DNA of 64,000 nucleotides, taken from NCBI GenBank assembly GCA_038363925.1, contig JAQQWL010000011.1:372001-436000 (forward strand). Direction: 5' to 3'. Each line of letters opens with the position of its first letter. The first letter of the stretch is position 1. A program made the translations under genes and the position numbers. A model generated the notes under the pieces. That model searched no databases. It saw only the letters and a program-made list of their open reading frames with translations, and was not told the DNA's origin. This DNA comes from Apiospora phragmitis (lineage: Eukaryota; Ascomycota; Sordariomycetes; Amphisphaeriales; Apiosporaceae). Positions 59,932 to 64,000 of this stretch are shown here, piece by piece.

Positions 59932-60189
59932 ATGCAGAGCTTCACCATCACCGCTGCCTTCGCCGCCATGGTCGCCATGGTTTCCGGCCAGACCTTCACT
60001 GCCGGCCAGGCCATCACCGTCGCTGGACAGACCGTCACTCTGCCCACTGCTATCACCGTCTCGGGCTTCAACCTGTCGACCATCTCCGTCGGCAACATCG
60101 CCGTGCCTACTGTGTCGCTCTTAAGCGATTTCAGCTTCAGCTTCAGCTTCTTCAACATGACAACCATCCACTCCCTCATGGGTGTCTAG
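59932..60189 (+). CDS. small secreted protein without cysteines
   Basis: An 85-residue protein with a clear signal peptide (QSFTITAAFAAMVAMVSG, probable cleavage near residue 19-20). The mature part of about 65 residues is rich in Thr, Val, Ser and Ile (FTAGQAITVAGQTVTLPTAI), ending FSFSFFNMTTIHSLMGV. It has no cysteine, so it is unlike typical disulphide-rich effectors or hydrophobins. The Thr/Val alternation suggests beta strands or wall association. The good start context (CAAAATGC), TATA-like element and pyrimidine-rich leader support a real, well-expressed gene. No family was recognised. The last part, after SVGNIAVPTVSLL, is hydrophobic. Confidence 0.65.
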   Translation: MQSFTITAAFAAMVAMVSGQTFTAGQAITVAGQTVTLPTAITVSGFNLSTISVGNIAVPTVSLLSDFSFSFSFFNMTTIHSLMGV

Positions 60190-62401
60190 ACATACTTGTC
60201 GTTGGTTGAAGATGAGCGGGCAGCGACAGGGGCTTCTTTGACGCACCGCTTACAACGGATCGAATCAGCTGTGCTTCAAAGCGTCTTCACCAAACCGGCC
60301 TTTGTCGCTGCCTCCTCATTTTGATTTGGTGGTTTCACTTGCATAAAAAGATCTTCGCATGTTCTGGCTTCTTGTATCTGGTTTTCCAATCATTCCCTTT
60401 TCCTTTGTCTGGCATTTGAAGGGAAGTTTAATGGGTTGCACATCACACAGAGAGCTCTTCACTGGATATACATACATAGAAAGAGACGTACTGCATCAGG
60501 AATCGCGAGAGGGAGGCTTTAATTGGTAGGGGTGGATTTTGTTTCACTTTCAGATAGTCAATCAATCTTTTCCGTTTCCATTACTTTTTTTTTACATGAT
60601 TACACTTTCATTAACAACTGACTTCGTTGTGCCTGCAAGTGACCAATCATTGCATATCAAATTTGCTTTCTCACTTTCAAACTCCCAAGACCACTGTACT
60701 TCCGAGCCATTTAATTCTAATGTTCGAATTTTAGTAAAGGTCGGTAGCACTCGCCATGGCTTGCAGGAAGGCAATCAGTTGATACAACATGGTGTATGCA
60801 CCTTGCTGGAGCTTGGTAGCTCAAGCCCTCCGTGGCTCATCTCAACCACATTCTTTCTCTGCAAATAGGTCTGTTGTCAAAAGTACCCTTAACCATCTAT
60901 CCACACAATAAATTCGAAGTTCAAAAGATCGACGAGTCTATATGCCTGGCGTGGATCGATGGCCTTCTTGATGTATCACCAGGGGAACTCCGATCCATCC
61001 ATGGCAGCTTACAACCCCACATCCTTCAGTCCGCCCCGAAAAAGCTTGACATCAAACAGGTATTTAATCCGTACCTATTCTACCTGCTTTTTCTGCTTCT
61101 TCACTCATCACAAGTCGGATCATAAAGTCGTATATTGCCTGATCAATGATGATGAAGCAATCTGTCCCGCTAAACTGTGGAACGTTGAAAGGCGAACCGG
61201 GGCAGACCCAGCTCGACTGAGATCTCGGGGGTGATGGGACAAAGAATGGAAAAGGCACAAATGGGATGATAAGGGTACACTGTGTCGGACGAAGCCATGA
61301 CATGTCCGCGATGGCTGTCTTCAACGGTTTGAAAACGAGAGAGGAGCTGTGTGCCGTGACCTGGACGAAGGCAAAGGCATAGAGCAGTGAAGGGAGAAGA
61401 GAGTAACGATGTTGGACTTGAGTAACCCGTGGGGCCAGTGAAAAGATATAGCGTGGAAGAATTGAGAAGAAAGATAAGGATAGTTTATGGAAGATGAACG
61501 TTGGCGATCAAGTTTGTGGTGTTGCGAAGGAAGCTTGGAAGAGCTGGAAGAAGGAACGAGTTAAGGCAGAGGGGAGACCATTATTACTTTTCAGTGTCAG
61601 TCTGCTCACTCAATTGGCACTGGCGAGTGCCTTCGACTTCCTCATAAGGCTACCATGGTCAAGTCGGTTTCTACCAGCAATGGGAAGTACAGCTGCAAGT
61701 GCGTCGTTGGATGATGGGTGTACAATATGCAGTGCACATGTCTTCTTCTGGATGCAAGTGCACAGTTGGCAGGTTTCTTTAGGCAGCCGCCTTCTGTCCG
61801 ACAAGGCTAGGTACTAAACAAAACACTTGCTCCCTCTCCGTGAAGTCGGATTGGCATGTGTTCGGGAATATCGACCAGAGTCAGCCTGGATCATTGGCGG
61901 TTGGACGACATCGCAGTAAGACTCATGTTACATGTCAAGTTCTGGAACCAGCAAGTTCGTTATGTAACTTGGAAATGAATCCGAGGTGAAGTCGCAATTG
62001 ACCAGCCTGGAGTTTGGGACAAGTGAACGAAGAGCTTTCAGTTGTTGAACATTCAGTCTCGTATTGTGCCCACAAAGGAGTGTCTTGTGTACTGAGTCCA
62101 AAGCAATAGGCCGTCTCCGCTAGCTAATCGCCAACGTCGTACCACACCAATGGTGATTGCGGCGTCATTCGTGGGACGACAGGGAGAAGGATTGGTGGCG
62201 CAGCACTTGCTCCCCCCGCACTCGCTGACGGCATACTGGAGAAACATGGAGGGCTGTTAGGCAGCAGAATTTGGGAAATACCTACTGTGTTTGTCTTGTT
62301 TCGATCAGTACCATCTGGGGAAGTTTCTATGTGATGACTCCCTCTTGAATCCCATATCTGTGATTGTTTTCGCTCCAATTGACACCGATTCCAGGAACAG
62401 A
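60190..62401. other. gene-free stretch
   Basis: The first few hundred bases are probably the 3' untranslated region of the secreted-protein gene. The remaining frames (up to about 107 residues) are unconvincing on both strands. Confidence 0.5.
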
Positions 62402-64000
62402 ATGGCGCCTGTAACGAAAGCAGCAGCAGTCCCAAGCCCTGTGATCGCGGGCCATCATCATCTACCCCCAGGTGATAGCACGACCAGAGAATTCTTCGAA
62501 CATACCAATGCACCGCGGATCAACACGGATGCTTTTATCTCCAGGTCACTGAAGGAGCACTACCCCAATCTCGAGCTCTCCATCACTCCCGCTTCCAGCT
62601 GCGAGCTCCTAGCCTACGCGCGCGCCGGCTTCGCCAGCTACGAGCCCGTCGACGAGGATGATAAATTCTGCGGGAAGAAGAGTAAGCTCCCGTCGTCCCT
62701 GCAGTGGGACATCTACGTCCCGCCCGCGCGCCGCCTCGACGGCGCCCTGGGCGGGCTCGGCGAGCAGGTCCTGTACGGCAAGTACCAGTACAAGTGGCAG
62801 GGCCAGGAGTTCCTGGTCTACCTGGTCGACGGCCGCGACGGCGTGTCCGCGTACCCGACCGTGCGCAACTACTACGTCCTGACGGCGAGCCGGCCCCGGG
62901 CCCAGCAGCTGCTGCTCGAGGCCGGGCGCTGGGGTGCGGACCTGCACGACGAGATCTGGGTGTACGACCAGGGGCGCTGGCAGAAGGACCGCGAGTTGTA
63001 CGCCAGCATCCAGAAGACGTCGTGGGACCAGGTTATCCTGGACGCCGGCATGAAGCAGGCCCTGATCGACGATCACGTCTCCTTCTTCGAGAGCCGCGAC
63101 ACCTACGCCCGGCTCCAGGTCCCCTGGAAGCGCGGTATTATCTATCACGGCCCGCCTGGCAACGGCAAGACCGTCTCGATCAAGGCGACTATGCACATGC
63201 TGTACGACTGACGAGCCTGTGCCGACTCTCTACGTGCGGTCGCTAGCCTCGGTAAGTAGGGGACCTTTCCTGTTGATTAAGTTTTCTCAAAAACCACCCA
63301 TAACAATGCGGCTGATCTGGTCTTCCTTACGGCACATAGTATGGCGGCCCCGAGTTCTCAATCAAGCAGATCTTCGGCAAAGCCCGCGAGTTCGCGCCAT
63401 GCTACCTCGTGTTCGAGGACCTGGACTCGCTCATCGACGACCGGGTGCGGAGCTACTTCCTGAACGAGGTGGACGGGCTCAGGAACAACGACGGCATCTT
63501 CATGGTCGGCAGCACCAACCACCTCGACCGGCTGGACCCGGGCATCGCGAAGCGGCCGTCGCGCTTCGACCGCAAGTACCGCTTCCCGGACCCGGACCGG
63601 GCGCAGCGCGTCGCGTACTGCGAGTTTTGGCAGGGCAAGCTCGCAGACAACGACGAGATCGAGTTTCCGGACAGGCTGTGCGGGGCTATTGCCGACATCA
63701 CGGATAAGTTCAGCTTCGCGTACATCCAGGAGGCGTTTGTTGCTGCGCTGTTAGCGATTGCGCAGAAGGCAAAGAAGGAGAAGGAGAAGGAGAAGGAGCA
63801 GCAGAAGCCAGGCGGTGGAGAGGAAGGGTTGACTACTACTACTACTACTACTCAGGAGCTCGAGGACGACTGGGTCGGTGTCGTAGGTGGGGGTGATGGT
63901 GGCGGTGATGATCTGGAGGATCTGCTACTCTGGGTCGAGATCAAGAAACAGATCAAGATCCTGCGGGAGGGGATGGAAGACAAGGGACGGCAGGCGGCTA
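62402..64000 (+). CDS. BCS1-like AAA ATPase, runs off the window
   Basis: AAA proteins of the BCS1 group use ATP to move or remodel proteins; the founding member acts at the mitochondrial inner membrane, while many fungal relatives have unknown roles. The N-terminal part has the BCS1-type features YKWQGQEFLVYLVDG and NYYVLT. The ATPase core has Walker A GPPGNGKT (about 63151-63174), PTLYVRSLAS, an intron (63252-63339), YGGPEFSIKQIFGKAREFAPC, Walker B YLVFEDLDS, VRSYFLNEVDGL, GSTNHLDRLDP and the SRFDRKY arginine-finger region. The C-terminal region holds a Lys/Glu-rich repeat and a run of Thr from ACT codons, then acidic and Gly-rich sequence. A one-base change near 63208, just after HMLYD, breaks the frame. 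The start at 62402 (MAPVTKAAAVPSP) is preferred over an in-frame Met at 62291 because the upstream part lacks protein character. I see no certain N-terminal membrane helix. The 3' end lies beyond 64000. Confidence 0.78.

Overview
The window comes from the nuclear genome of a filamentous ascomycete, most likely a Sordariomycete-type Pezizomycotina. The evidence is short GT-AG introns of about 50-130 bp, a conserved housekeeping gene (C-14 sterol reductase ERG24), typical fungal families (Zn2Cys6 regulator, POT transporter, 2EXR, Clr5, Atg27, BCS1-like AAA ATPase, class I terpene synthase), and two very AT-rich blocks with the signature of repeat-induced point mutation (RIP). No bacterial-style operon, CRISPR array or confident RNA gene was found.

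Layout. 1-7.3 kb: gene-poor, with decayed genes on the minus strand (a secreted-protein relic, a 2EXR relic, a Clr5-type gene lacking its first exon). 7.35-11.2 kb: Atg27 (minus) and ERG24 (plus). 12.25-13.8 kb: an orphan 513-residue protein with a coiled coil. 13.8-26.6 kb: AT-rich island 1, holding a Ty1/copia-like retrotransposon, a complete-length Fot/pogo-like element, an inverted copia fragment and a further TIR element at the edge. 26.97-28.4 kb: a broken paralogue of the 12.25 kb gene. 29.2-38.75 kb: a membrane-anchored secreted protein, a Zn2Cys6 regulator, a D-amino-acid oxidase, an alpha/beta hydrolase and a POT peptide transporter, forming a possible small catabolic group enclosed between the islands. 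38.8-45.2 kb: AT-rich island 2, a nest of one pogo-like element inside another inside a third, plus a far less mutated solo LTR. 45.2-64 kb: normal composition with long gene-free stretches; a terpene synthase (47.6-48.9 kb), an FMN-dependent alpha-hydroxy-acid oxidase (55.2-56.7 kb), a metallo-beta-lactamase-fold lactonase (57.25-58.6 kb), a small secreted protein (59.9-60.2 kb) and a BCS1-like AAA ATPase that runs off the end.

Two themes stand out. First, the islands are layered: target-site TA dinucleotides, inverted termini and comparison of two copies of the same element let the insertion order be read. Second, many otherwise well-preserved genes carry one or two single-base frame changes, several of them in short homopolymers. 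That pattern fits assembly or read errors at least as well as gene death, so the frame breaks below should not be taken as proof of pseudogenes. In contrast, three relics carry stop codons of the CAA/CAG to TAA/TAG type that RIP would produce.
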